Assembly: GCA_012845835.1 (NCBI GenBank)
Contig: JABAKD010000017.1
Location: forward strand, 2,479,001-2,543,000
Length of the DNA stretch: 64,000 nt
DNA from: Undaria pinnatifida
Taxonomy: Eukaryota; Sar; Phaeophyceae; Laminariales; Alariaceae
Reading direction: 5' to 3'
Below are positions 11,461 to 22,625 of the stretch, one piece after another. Both the position numbers and the translations under genes were made by a program. Below the pieces are notes generated by a model. It saw only the letters and a list, made by a program, of their open reading frames with translations. It did not search any database and was not told the origin of the DNA. How positions within the stretch are numbered: position 1 is the stretch's first letter; each line of letters begins with the position of its first letter.

Positions 11461-12060
11461 GGTTTGGTGCGTAGGCATCGTGGGTTCTGGTTGCTATGGT
11501 CTCCTGTAAAATAGAGGGGAAAATAGTTACCAGGTAAGTTTTTCTCTGATATTTTCCTTCTTCTGTTTCGCAAATATTAGGCGCTTTAAAACGGTGCATG
11601 CATAATCTACCCCCGCTTGCAGTGGATATACACAAAGGAGGAAGATAAAACAAACTGTCGCTGTTCCTTTAGGGAAGGAGCATCATCGGAGGATTCTAAA
11701 GAGCCGTTCCGCATATGCCATCCGTGCTCGGCTCCTTCTTGTACAGGGGGCAGGAGGAGTCTACGTTGCTTCCTGGATTTCCTCGAGTGAGCGAGAGATA
11801 CGACCGCTATCATGATGGTGTAAACCGATACTTTTTCCCTATTATTAGTCGACCATGCATGTGCAGTATGAGTTTCAACGTTGATCACTCATAACATCCC
11901 CGAAACAAGAAAGCCTCGGGAAAAAAAGGAAACCTATGCCCAAAGCCTAACTCCCTTCTTTTCAATTGTACTGTACGCGGCATGTACGTGTGGTATCCCG
12001 TACTGAAGCTTCGCACGATCGTGCCCATTTTTCCTTTTAAAGGAAACATCTACAGGGCGA
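11461..12060. other. Unique sequence, no gene seen
   Basis: No repeat from other parts of the window and no splice-bounded coding frame is visible. Short frames on both strands have no domain signature. Confidence 0.45.
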
Positions 12061-12061
12061 T

Positions 12062-12135
12062 GGCTAGGCGGATGGACAGACAGACCGACAGGCGGACAGA
12101 CAGGCAGACAGACAGGCAGACAGACAGACAGACAT

Positions 12136-12168
<33 letters not shown>

Positions 12169-12215
12169 GAGAGACAGGCAGAGAGACAGAAATACATACA
12201 GACAGACAGGCAGGC

Positions 12216-12292
<77 letters not shown>

Positions 12293-12417
12293 GGCAGACA
12301 GACAGGCAGACAGACAGGCAGACAGACAGGCAGACAGACAGACAGACAGACAGACAGGCAAACAGACAGACAGACAGACAGACAGGAAGACAGACAGACA
12401 GACAGACAGACAGAAAC
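12062..12417. repeat. CAGA/GACAGGCA microsatellite, about 355 bp
   Basis: The sequence is almost entirely CAGA with periodic CAGG variants (GACAGGCAGACA). It gives long but meaningless frames on both strands (Thr-Asp-Arg-Gln on plus, Cys-Leu-Ser-Val on minus). Mixed CAGA and CAGG units suggest an old array with interior point changes. Confidence 0.97.
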
Positions 12418-12947
12418 AGGCGATGTGCTTTTCGCGAGGAGGTTTTGGTGGGTGATGTTACGATACTGCCTTGGGAAGCCTGACCAAGGCAACATAGCGG
12501 GGAAGCACTCTGAGGGTTTCTTTCTCCAGCGGCTCCGGGCCTCCGGCGCGAGTGCCTGCCGTACCCTCTCTACTTTGCAAAATCGTAACTTTTGTTTTTT
12601 GCGTTTTTTTCGCCTCGCGATTTTGCACCCACGTGGTCGTGGAAATACAGAATAAATATCGACACATGCTACGGGAAAGGTGCACACATTATCTTTCTGA
12701 GGCTCTTAAGACTGATTCTACGATAGCCCTCCGGAAAACCAGCAATTTTCTCTAACGAACGTTTCACGGCGCCTGCTCGACACAAGGAAGGATACAATTG
12801 AAAACAAGGTGTCCATATTTTTTCTTGTGTGCAAAGGCCTATTGATCGATGACGTCGGGGTGTCGTGGGATACCGTACTCCAGGAGACACGACCGGGAGC
12901 TGGTTTTGAAACCGGCGAATTCGTTAAAGAAACGTTGGGGGGGGGCT
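12418..12947. other. Unique sequence, no gene seen
   Basis: Open frames on both strands are short and overlap each other without recognisable domains. I see no repeat-family landmarks. Confidence 0.4.
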
Positions 12948-13193
12948 GAGTCATCCCACGGTAGGGGTTGCACCTTCTGCGACAAAACGTCCCTGGGCGA
13001 TTGAGTTCCTCATGTGAGGAACTGCCAGTCAATGAAGTAATTTCACGAGTACATTATATTTTTGGACTAAGGCAAGAAGCTTGGTCCGGTTGTGCGAACG
13101 AATGCCTTCGAAGTCATTGTTGCGGTGAGATATTGAGTTCCTCATGTGAGGAACTCAGGGACTTTCTGCTGCAACCCTATCGTGGGATGGCTC
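12948..13193. mobile_element. Family C MITE, copy 3 (intact)
   Basis: The left end GAGTCATCCCACGGTAGGGG and the right end CCTATCGTGGGATGGCTC are inverted repeats, flanked by GGCT on both sides (a 4 bp target duplication). The interior has two perfect hairpins of the form GAGTTCCTCATGTGAGGAAC. The length is 246 bp with no coding capacity, as expected for a non-autonomous element. Confidence 0.88.
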
Positions 13194-13556
13194 GGCTACC
13201 GTAGAACGACTCTTAACCTATTGAGGAGAGCGCTGTTTTCCTTCGGAGGCACTACTACAGGTGCAACCCGGCGACAACAAGCCCATGGCCTAGGCCTCAG
13301 AAATATTGAGATTGCAAAACAAGAATGAAAATTCCGACGATTTTGCGGGCTAAGGAGCCCCGTCAATCAGAGAAAAAACGCCAAAAGGTGGGTACCTTAA
13401 TACCTTAACTACCTCTATCGTACCATGCGTCTAATGTGCTACGATATGCTCGCGATTTTGACCGGGGCAAAGGGCCGTTCGAGCCTAAAACCCGGTGCGA
13501 GTGGAAACAGCGTTATTATACTATAATATCGTAGCCCGGGTCGCCTGTAAAGGCTC
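13194..13556. other. Unique sequence between two MITEs
   Basis: No coding signal or repeat landmark is seen. The segment is only notable for lying between a family C and a family D element. Confidence 0.4.
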
Positions 13557-13797
13557 CACACGTCGGACAGATCATCACCGATCCCCACATGGATGATCTA
13601 GATCATCCAGGGAAGATGTGTATGGTCTAGCTCATGTTGCCGGGGGGGGGGGCGGTATCATCTGCACGATCTGACAATCGCTTCCAGGGTTGGATCTGTG
13701 TCTTCTGTGTACAGATCCTGCACGAAATCTCAAGAACGGTAGATATCGGATCTTATCGTAGGTGATCTAGATCGTAATCTGTTCGAGCTGTGAAAGG
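13557..13797. mobile_element. Family D MITE-like element
   Basis: It begins CACACGTCGGACAGATCATC and ends with GTAATCTGTTCGAGCTGTGA, the degenerate inverted partner. The interior is rich in GATCTAGATC/GATCATC words, with the landmarks CTCATGTTGCCGG and TACAGATCCTGCACGA. Related copies lie at 27563, 30750, 53219, 57855 and 58447. Confidence 0.7.
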
Positions 13798-13865
13798 AAA
13801 GCCTCGCAGGATTAGGGGCTCCCCCTAAATGCGGGGGTGGTTGGCAAAAAAATATCCTGCCGGTC

Positions 13866-14127
13866 GAGTCATCCCACGCCAGGGACGCAGCAGATTCTAA
13901 GAATTTTCTGAGCTTCTAGCATGAGGAGCTCTTCAATATCTCATCCGAAACATGGCTTCGAAGGCGTTCGTTCGCGCAATCCGACCTGCACTTCTATGCG
14001 CTAGTCATAAAATGTATATACTCGCAGGAGCATAGGACTAACCGGTGGTTGCCTCGCCTGAGGAGCTCAGCCGTAACATAACCAGGAACGTTCGGACCAA
14101 ACGTGTAACCCTGCCGTGGGAAGACTC
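13866..14127. mobile_element. Family C MITE, copy 4 (intact)
   Basis: The left end is GAGTCATCCCACGCCAGGGA and the right end is CCTGCCGTGGGAAGACTC. The flanks repeat GGTC exactly, giving a second clear 4 bp target duplication. The interior matches the copy at 25517 (TTCTAAGAATTTTCTGAGCT and GGCTTCGAAGGCGTTCGTTC). Confidence 0.88.
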
Positions 14128-14184
14128 GGTCGTTTTAGCGGTCAATTTATCTTCCACGTGTCGTCCTAGAGTAACTCCACCCCA

Positions 14185-14365
14185 GACCCAACCTTAACCC
14201 TAACCCTAACCGTATCTCTTTGGGGGGCTCGAGGTCGGCAGGGCTAGTCACGCGGCTCCACAATGTGTTTGGGTGGAGATGGTTTCCAAACTCCTGCGGG
14301 CGGTCGAAAGGCCAGCCAGTCTTGACCAGTTGAAACAACGACCTGCAGGGTTTATTTTGCCCCAC
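14185..14365 (-). repeat. Family I: retroelement-like tail adjoining a TTAGGG tract
   Basis: On the minus strand this reads GGNHLHPNTLWSR-like protein ending SPADLEPPK, then a short spacer, then (TTAGGG)3-like repeats at 14190-14212. The same protein end plus TTAGGG tract occurs on the plus strand at 31150-31290. It is best explained as the 3' end of a dispersed element that carries or seeks telomere-type repeats. Confidence 0.5.
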
Positions 14366-14585
14366 CTCTTTTGCATTTAAGGTCGAGCCAGGATTAGGAA
14401 TGCGGCGAAGGATGGCGTGTTAGTTGGAAGGCCTATGTTTGTGTAGGCAACCGGGGCCGGCGTTCTGTCTTTCTTAGTGTTTTAGCCCTTTACGGGTAGC
14501 CCCCCCCCCCCCTTTGGCGTTCCTTGAGGGGGAGGGCTCGCAACCTGGCAAGGTAAAGGTGTGTGAGTGAGTTTTGAAAGGCGAA

Positions 14586-15360
14586 AACACGGGTGATACT
14601 GTTCTACAAGCGCTAGTCAATATGCTATCTATGATATTACCATGATATCATTACAATCAGGTAACGTTTTCTTTACGACAAAATTGCAGTACAAGCTTAA
14701 AACATCGCTTACTCATAAAACGGCTACGCACAGAAAGAACACGGGTGATTCTGTTCGACAGGCGCTAGTCAACGTGCTATCTATGATATTACCATGATAT
14801 AATTACAATCGGATAACGTTTTCTTTTGGAAAAAATTGCAGTACAAGCTTAAAAAGTCGCTTACTCATAAAACGGCTACGCACAGAAAGAACACGGGTGA
14901 TACTGTTCGACAGGCGCTAGTCAACGTGCTATCTATGATATTACCATGATTACATTACAATCGGATCACGCTTTCTTTACGACAAAATTGCAGTACAAGC
15001 TTAAAACATACGCTTACTCATAAAACGGCTACGCACAGAAATAACACGGGTGATACTGTTCGACAGGCGCTAGTCAACGTGCTATCTGATAATACCATGA
15101 TATTACCATGATTACTTTACAATCGGATCACGCTTTCTTTACGACAAAATTGCAGTACAAGCTTAAAACGTCGCTTACTCATAAATCGGCTACGTACAGA
15201 AAGAACACGGGTGATACTGTTCGACAGGCGCTAGTCAACGTGCTATCTATGATATCAACATGATATCATTACAATCGGATCACGCTTTTTTTACGACAAA
15301 ATCGCAGTACAACCTTGAAAACATCGCCTACTCATAAAACGGCTACGCACAGAAAGAACA
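14586..15360. repeat. Tandem repeat, about 155 bp x 5
   Basis: Units start at ACACGGGTGATACTGTTC near 14588, 14739, 14891, 15046 and 15207, and each ends with ACTCATAAAACGGCTACGCA. Units differ by small indels and substitutions (for example around ATTACCATGATATCATTACA). No coding frame runs through them. Confidence 0.95.
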
Positions 15361-16590
15361 AATCAAAGGGAAGCCAGGCACGGAAGTCTATTGTTGTTGT
15401 ACTATTAGTAGTCCAGCTCCGTAGACGGAAGAAACCCAGGGGATGCGAACTGCGAACAGGAAATCTGTTTTCGTAGGCGTTCAGCCCCCTACTGGTAACA
15501 AACAAGAAACCTTAAGGGAATCGAACACCAAAGCCTATTGGCGAGCGGAAAGCGCGAGAGCGTGAGTTAGTAAAATTCTATGAAAGTCGACGAGCATAAA
15601 AAAGCTGAAAAGAGGGATGCTGAACTGGTTATGGACTTAGTGGGGTGTTAGTCCGTTTGACCACTTGCAGAAGGTTAACCAATAGCCTACCCACACTAAG
15701 CCTTGTGACATGTGACACTATTCCCCCCTGAAACGGCGGGATAACAGGTCGGCCGGATATACGGACGGACCTGTCAATATCCATGCGGTTTCATTTCCTG
15801 GGTATACCGGGGAGAGTATTTTTCAAGTTCAACATGGGGAAAACCTGAAAAAGTTTTATTATGGGGGATGTGGGATTTGAACCCACCACCCAAAAACCCC
15901 ATCGTCCTGCCGACGACGCCATTTGTAAGGTTATTGGGTGGGGACACAGAGTGCCCCCTGCAGGTCTGCCAACTGAGCAGGTCCTCGGAGAGTACTCACT
16001 TTCTTTGCCTTCGTAGAGATGTAGCTTTATTCGATTCCACCAGAGCCCCGGATGACTTCTGAGATCGCAATCACGTGCCTCCGATCTTGTGCCTCCGATC
16101 TATTTCCTAACTTTCCCGAATATAAAACGCCAACCTTATCATACGAAACCCATCCAAATTATCCCAAATTCGGATAATTACAGGCCTTTCGAGGCCGTAT
16201 CTTAACATAACCCTATGCGCGATAAAAATGAAGGCGCGTACCAGGGGGGGAGGGAAGACATCTGTGACCACGGCTTGTCCAGAAGGTCTCTGAGGGTATT
16301 ACCTCTTGCGAGTTGAGCTGGAAAATAAAGAGTGATCATAAAAAAAAAAAAATTGACGAGATCAGCTCCGTTCGTTACCTAGACTGTACGTCCGGCTAGT
16401 CATTGCATCGCTCCACCACCTATTACCTGTTCTGCTGCCCTTTTGCTCGACCCTTGAATGGTACTTCGCATGATATGAGCGACGGTATATAGCACACTTT
16501 CCCTGTGCAATACCGCACACAGCACCCGCCTGGTACTAGCTCTCTGAAAGCCCGAAAACTTGTTGCAACTACCCTTGCATGGTGAAAAAA
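15361..16590. other. Mostly unique sequence
   Basis: No gene is seen. It contains a possible tRNA-like segment (15868-15990), a short fragment of the SINE-1 body near 16225 (GATAAAAATGAAGGCGCGTA) and a poly-A run at about 16340. Confidence 0.4.
15868..15990 (-). other. tRNA-like segment (A- and B-box-like), probably a SINE head
   Basis: The minus strand contains CCTGCTCAGTTGGCAGA, resembling a pol III A box, and GGTGGGTTCAAATCCCACA, a good B box with a T-stem that can pair. They are about 95 nt apart, too far for an ordinary tRNA unless there is an intron or long variable arm. I could not fold a full cloverleaf by eye. It may be a tRNA-derived repeat or an intron-bearing tRNA relic. Confidence 0.3.
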
Positions 16591-17539
16591 ACTGATGAAT
16601 ATCGCCTCCCCCTCTTGCGGAGGAATGAAGGCACGCGGACCATTGCTTTACGAAAAGCATGGTGTAGTCGCCACACACGTCCTAGCCCATTTTGTTGTGT
16701 TCTTGTTGTCTTCGCTAGGCGCTTCGTGGTCGCAAGGTATGCTAAGTGCCTTCTCTGCTATTCTCCCCGGTGCATGCCTTGGCTTAGGAAAACTAATTAC
16801 TGGTGTACCAGGGTATGCCATACCAGAGACCCCGAAAATACTGTGTTACCTGTAAATGCGCAACCCCCTTCTTGCCATCTGCAACACCCTCCCCCCTGTT
16901 GGGTTACCACCCCCATCCCCGGTGGAACCCTCTCCCTCCGCGCTTGTTGGACCACCCTCCTCCCCCCAGGTGTTCAGTATCGAAATGGATCAGTGTGGAC
17001 CAAGGCTGCAAGGCAAACACCAAGTGAAAGCCCTCCCTCACTTCTTCGGCCTCCCTGCATTGTTAATCGATTGGTGCTGCATTATTGATTGATTGGCGTG
17101 TCACAGCACACCAAAGCAATATCAGCCTCGTCCTTTGAAAAAACACGCCCTCCCCCCCGCCCCCGCCCTTGCCTTGTGGATAGTTCAGTGTTAGTTGTGC
17201 GTTGCAATCCCGCGTTTTCCCCTCTGCTTGGTCGGTGAAAACCCGGCGTGCTCCGTCACGGCGTTGTAGGGATGCGAGGGTCTATAGACTATGGTCTGCC
17301 AGAGTATGGGCAAACACAACGACCATGACTACCTCCCCCCCACCCGCGCGCCTCGTCTCGAAATTGATGCATGGTCAATGATCGAATCACTAAGGTAAGT
17401 GCTACAAGGAAACATAAGCGACAAATGAGTACGCCCCCCCTCCCGCCCCGCGCGCTACGAGTATATAAAGGGCGCGCGCGCTCCTGTGTATAGCTTCTAC
17501 TATAATAATGTATAGTTTCCAGGCACATATTGAGCTGCC
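16591..17539. other. C-rich sequence with a family E fragment
   Basis: Long pyrimidine and poly-C tracts occur at 16865-16975 and 17140-17170. 17219-17310 carries family E (GGTCGGTGAAAACCCGGCGT, GATGCGAGGGTCTAT), also found at 28330-28400 and 42090-42170. No exon is seen. Open frames here follow the base composition. Confidence 0.45.
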
Positions 17540-18055
17540 CCACACGCCCCCCCCCCCCCCCCCGCCCCAACCCCCCTCCCCCCGCCCCCAATAATATACT
17601 GGTGCCAAATCCGTCAGATTTATCCCCTCGAGAGGATTTATAGCTTACATGCACAAATTGCCCCCTTCCCCCCCCCCCCCCCCCTCCAAACCCGCTCGCT
17701 TTTGATCAAAACCAGCTCCCCGCGTCCTTCAAAACTCCGCCCCACCCCCCTCACCGGTTATTCGACTTACAAGATTCACTTGATAAAAGGATACATTTAT
17801 TTCCCTTCACAGCTGTCAGATTTTGTCCCCCTCAGAAACGGGTTTTATAGTTTCCGCGCACAGACTGACTAAAATCATCCTGTTGACCCTGATAGCTACA
17901 CAGTAGTTGTAAGGGGAGTCGCCGACCTAAATCCTTAATGAGGACACACAACTCGTAATGCGCGCGATCGGAGTATCACACACAGCTTGCAAAGATGAGT
18001 TTCGACGAAATCTTCGATCTCACAGCTGGAGTGTATTTTAATTTTTATAATATAT
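17540..18055 (+). repeat. C-rich composite repeat ending in a family A copy
   Basis: Poly-C tracts at 17547-17562 and 17665-17683 precede the dispersed segment ATTCGACTTACAAGATTCAC...TTTATAGTTTCCGCGCACAG, CCTGTTGACCCTG, AATGAGGACACACA. A complete family A core follows at 17961-18055. The order is the same as at 10825-11150 and 38740-39065, so this is one composite unit of about 350-450 bp. Confidence 0.7.
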
Positions 18056-19500
18056 TATTATTATTGATACTGCTGCTCTGTCCTGTCACCAGGGGTAGTC
18101 TATACTTAGTGTATACGGTAATCGATACGGGGGAACGAGGAGTCTAAGGGCATAGTCGATGCTAGCACCTTTTTCTACAGAGCCCGTTATATGTCAACTG
18201 TAAATTTCGTTGATGTACGTAAGTTAAACGGTGACCGCCGGTAGGGACAGCTCGCGCTGTCGTTACCACCGGAAATGAAGGATACGCCAGCCAGCGCTGG
18301 ATTGCGAATACAATCGGTTTACGAAAATAGGTACCAGGTATTATACATACAAGAAAGTGGTCGTAAGCTATTAGTCTATACTATTATACGCGTGTCTATA
18401 TCTTCTATAAACTCGGAGTATAACCCAGTCAGTGTAACGTAACTAACTGCTGTTGTTGTTGCAACAGAGAAAATATGTGGATTTGAATGGTCTTCTATTT
18501 TGCTGCATTTCGCTGTGCCGTTGATTTTGATCTTTGATTTTGGAGAGAATTTTCAATTTTCGAAGCTTTCGAAGTTTTCATACAATAATTTCATGGTTTT
18601 TGTCCCCATTTATTTGTGGGTGTGTATAACCTGGGCGACGAAAAGAAGAGCAGATCATTTAATTTGTGGACGCGAGGAGAGTGTAGATCAATTAGATGCT
18701 CCCTCTATGCATACTTTAGTGCACCGATGACGATACAGCAGTACCGTCGATAATTTATTTACTTAACCGATTACCCCGGCGCGGGATCCCGGATGAATCG
18801 CAGCGCCGCCAGCAAAATCATGCAAGCAATATAGCAAACCGACGGATAAACACAAAAACCACACTACCCAGGGCGAAACTGGAAAGCCCGCGTGGAGATG
18901 ATGGAGAACTCCCATTTCCAACAGCAGTTTTGATAATATTTAGCTCTGGCACGTACAGGTTTTGAGATCTGAAACGTACGGATTTGATTTTTCGAGATTT
19001 TGCTTGCCGTTTCGACCATACGTCCTTCAGACACAAAATGACGACAAACAGCTCACTCATCAAATACACGCCGACTTGATCGAGTATGATATACCTCGAG
19101 AACGTACGGCGGTATGTCCCTTCTATCACTCTCACCGACGCTGTTGTTCCGGTTTTTGAAGCCATGGGTGCCTTGACTTTTCCCACTGAAATGTAATACC
19201 GAAACTCGCCCAACGTTTTTCGTCCCACCAGACAGCAGTTCTTTGTACAAGAAAAACGATATTTTCAAAATACTTTCAAAATTGTACACTTTTTACGCAC
19301 AAAATCATCAATGCTACGACATACGAATTTGACCATCGACTACCGACGGATATACGTCCACCGCACATTATATTCAAGTAAAAAAGGAAAAGTCGGAATA
19401 TATATGTAAAAAAAAAAGCACAGCGACAGACTGGTCAGCAGACCGAGAATCTTTTGGTCAAAGGGCAAGTGAGACTTTATCGTTGGCGGCGCTACAAATA
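18056..19500. other. Mostly unique AT-rich sequence with a family H fragment
   Basis: Family H occurs at 18235-18325 (CTCGCGCTGTCG, GCCAGCGCTGGATTGCGAA), shared with 36100, 46515 and 54580. A minus-strand frame at 18818-19228 (136 residues) has no recognisable domain and no splice context. I do not call it a gene. Confidence 0.4.
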
Positions 19501-20690
19501 TTCTGCGTGCTGCATTTTTTGGTACATTCTGTGCTGCGATCCGCTCGACTTCGAGACTACACGGGCTTGGCGTAGCAGGGACTAGCTGCGGAACGGAGGG
19601 AGGGAAAGTACGAAAAACATTGCTCCTCGTGGTCTCGGGCGTGGCCGCGTCACGGCGCGGGACGGGGTGGGGCGCCAGGCATCGATCTCTTTGGAGTTCT
19701 CTTGATTGATTGTGTTCAATAACAACCTCTCACAAATCACGTGCGGATTCAGCGTGGCGCAGCGGGCAGGCTAGGGAGGGTGTTTCTTGTCCCCTTGCCT
19801 CGGCTACGCGCTGGTCGAGACTTTTCTACCGCTACCGTGGAGTGCACTAGGGTCCAAAACTCTAGCGGACGCAGGTGAGCGCATGTTTGCCGTGTGTGTA
19901 CGTGTGTTGGTTGGCGACGGACGAATGCCTTTGGCTGGCATGTGCGGCCTTAACGTATACAAAAGGCAGCTTTTGTACGAGTACTAATAATATTAATATG
20001 ACCTGTCTGATGTTCGTTGCTTTGCAGCCGGGTTGTTGGACCCTTGAGCCTCTCACGAGAACAGCAGTAGAGAGGCAACCACCACTCGTACCAGGCTGGG
20101 CTCCTAGTAGTTGATCGGTTAAGCTCCATCAACAAGCGCTGTTTCATCTCTGTCCGTGTGGGTAGATTTGCCCAAAGCGAGGCTGGCTAGCCGATGTGCT
20201 TTGCAGTCCATTCGGCCGCGTGTGGTGGCTGTCAGCAGCTTTTCACCCTGTCTCCCTTCGCGACAAAAGGACGGTGCTATGCAGGCTCACGTTCCCAGGG
20301 CGAGCCTGTGACGCCCCGAGACTATAGTTGGAGAGGACGGCAGCACGGCTCACCCAACCAATTTCTTCCCCCGTGTGTAGTTCACGACGAGCGGCGGTGG
20401 TGTCAACTTGTTCAAATGCCGTTGGCACCTCGTCCATATCATACTCCAGGCGTGGAGACAAATAAGACCACAGAGCTTGTTGCGCGCGCGGTAGAAAATC
20501 TTGAAAAATCAAACAATCCTGAATCGCCGAAAGTCCTCTCTCCTTCGAGTGGAGCAGTCGGAGTGGATGTTGTGAAGTGATACGAACATTTATTTTGTTC
20601 TTGCGTGCTTGCTCTCGGCGGGTTCTCCCCTCCCTATCTATCTACTATGCATCCATGCGTCCACCCGTCCATCTACTACTGCTGCACCCG

Positions 20691-20721
<31 letters not shown>

Positions 20722-21100
20722 TGGTGGTGGCGGCTCGAGGTTGAACAGCACCGTAAGACTCTCCTCTTTCTCTCATTTCCAAGCCAAACCCCTCCCGCTG
20801 CGAACTGCTGTGTACGTACAAGGGCTTTGTGTACGAGTGCGTACCCATGGGGGAAAATGCTGGCTATATTTCAACTTCTGTCGGCCCGTATTGACGTGGC
20901 TACAGCAGCAGTAGATACGTGGTGCAACAGAGTCAGTACCACTGGCCGCTGCTCTGTAACCTTTTGATGTACGATGTGTCTCTTGAGATCGTAGTCGTAG
21001 CGCCTGCATCCAGTGCTCCTCCAACGCTTCTCTCATTAAAAAACGCACGTGACGTGCTGCACTGCACCGCCGTACATCTGGAAAACTACGAAGTACGAGT
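19500..21100. other. GC-richer unique stretch; possible unrecognised exons
   Basis: This is the only sizeable non-repeat stretch in 15-29 kb with higher GC. It includes a plausible intron with donor GCAGGTGAGC at about 19874 and acceptor TTGCTTTGCAG at about 20027. There is also a plus-strand frame at 20194-20580 with mixed composition (KGRCYAGSRSQGEPVTPRDY). A CAG microsatellite lies at 20693-20721. Joining the two sides of the intron runs into a stop after eight codons in one frame. No domain is recognised, so a gene here is only a possibility. Confidence 0.25.
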
Positions 21101-22080
21101 AAGATATGATGGGAGACGATCTGGTGGTGATCTGGTGTTTTTTTTGCCTGTTTTTTTTGTCAAAATCAATATTTGTAAACAACGGCGCAAACCAGAAAGT
21201 CTTCTCGTTCGCGGCAGGCAGATTTGATGCGGATTCCCTGGATTCCCCTTTCTCCCTCGTACATATCCGCATCGTATTTTACCGGGGGCACCCCTGTGCC
21301 AGTTTTGTACTGGCTGATGCTTACTGGTAACTTTGTACATACCACTGGTGGTATACTGGTTGTTTTTGTTTTTTGCTGCCCCTTTCGCGTTGACATCTCC
21401 GCGTAATTTTCCTACGAACACCACACACATGACATCCATCCACACATGACATAATCCACACTCAACGAATCCAGCAAACCCCTCGGGGTCCGCACGTAGG
21501 TCCGTGCGTACCAATGTTCTTCCCGTTTGGGACCCAGAAATGCCCTTATCCTCGTATACCTGTGGTACTGATAAAACGAATGAAAAGTTACCCATATCCT
21601 CGTATAGCGATAAATAAAGCAAATTAAAAGTTGGTGGTGTCCTCTCGTATGGCAAGCAGCGCGCGTGTCGTACCAATATGTGCATCAAGTACAGGTACTC
21701 CGTCACCTGTCGCAGCAGCCCAGCCCAGCAGGTTGTCTAGTATGGCCGGCGCTGCAATCGTCGCTTTTTGATTTTTTTCCACGCTTTTCCCTGTCAACCC
21801 CCACAGCCGAGGGTCGCCGTATGCTTCTTGTGTAGTACAGACACTAGTTTGTGTAGAGTTCGTTTTTCGTAAGAGAGGTAGGTACTCATATCGTACTCAC
21901 TCGTTGATGCAGTATGTATATGTTCCTTCACGAGACAGGGATGAGATACAGCACGCGTCCACCCGTTCACCCATCCATCGCCCATCGCGGATGGACAGGA
22001 AATGATAAGTAAACACAAGGGCTCCGCTCCGCGGGAGGCTGACGCCGCCCCCTACGCTCGCGCAAGGAAGAGTACAAAGC
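21101..22080. other. Unique sequence, no gene seen
   Basis: Frames on both strands overlap each other and have no domain signature. TACTGGTA and GTACCAG words are frequent. No family landmark was found. Confidence 0.4.
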
Positions 22081-22168
22081 GCCTTCCTTTATAGCTTGAA
22101 ACCCGTTTTAGGGACAGATTTACTTGGAATTAGTTTAGGGAGAGGGTTTAGGACTCACAAGGGGTCGC
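22081..22168 (+). mobile_element. Family B micro-MITE (degraded)
   Basis: It has the family order: GAAACCCGTTTTAGGGACA, TTACTTGGAATTAGTTTAGG, then AAGGGGTC. The terminal TTAA is lost at both sides. See 39838-39934 for the family definition. Confidence 0.65.
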
Positions 22169-22309
22169 TCGCTCAGAAAGAGGAGGCCCATGATTTGGTG
22201 CTACTATTAATAGCGACTTGGTAATTCCAAGAGGTAGTAGTGTGGTAGATGCGGTTAGGACTGGGTTCCTGGTACAGTACTTCGCATGATACCTGGTACT
22301 GCTGTACCA

Positions 22310-22625
22310 TTGGTATGTACGAAGGAAAGCACAGCGCAGCACGGCGCAGCACGGCGCAGCATCACAACGCAGGGCAGAGCACGACACCGCACGGCGCAGC
22401 CCTGCGCTGCTGAGTTATCAATAGCTGAGTTTAGCTGAGCTGGGAGTACATTTTTAGTGATTTAGTGTAGACTAATACCTGGTTTACCGGTACCTAGTAT
22501 GTACTTCGTACGAGTACGATACCTTTGTATGTACGAAGTAGCAAATAAAGCACCACACACGGCACACCCCACACAGCACCGCACCGCACCGCACGACCTA
22601 GCACGGCAGGGCACGGCGCTGCTGT
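22310..22625. repeat. GCACG-rich minisatellite blocks
   Basis: 22325-22405 is built from GCACGGCGCA words and 22555-22620 from CACCGCACCGCACGA words. They are separated by unique sequence. They look like two degenerate minisatellites of the same base motif. No gene is seen. Confidence 0.6.

Noticed and set aside
12062-12417. Long open frames on both strands through the CAGA array
   Set aside because: They follow from a 4 bp repeat without stop codons in several frames. The composition is Thr/Asp/Arg/Gln or Cys/Leu/Ser/Val only.
14586-15360. CRISPR-like regular array
   Set aside because: The whole unit of about 155 bp repeats, with no unique spacers between short repeats, and the genome is eukaryotic. 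The same applies to 6933-7433 and 37210-38530.
15868-15990. Functional tRNA gene
   Set aside because: A- and B-box-like words are about 95 nt apart and no cloverleaf could be completed by eye, so it is listed only as tRNA-like.
19787-20065. Two-exon micro-gene across a plausible GTGAGC...TTTGCAG intron
   Set aside because: The joined frame ends after a few codons and has no ATG near the start.
20194-20580. 128-residue open frame in the GC-richer stretch
   Set aside because: The composition is protein-like, but no domain, homologous copy or consistent splice partners were found. It is kept only as a possibility in the region note.
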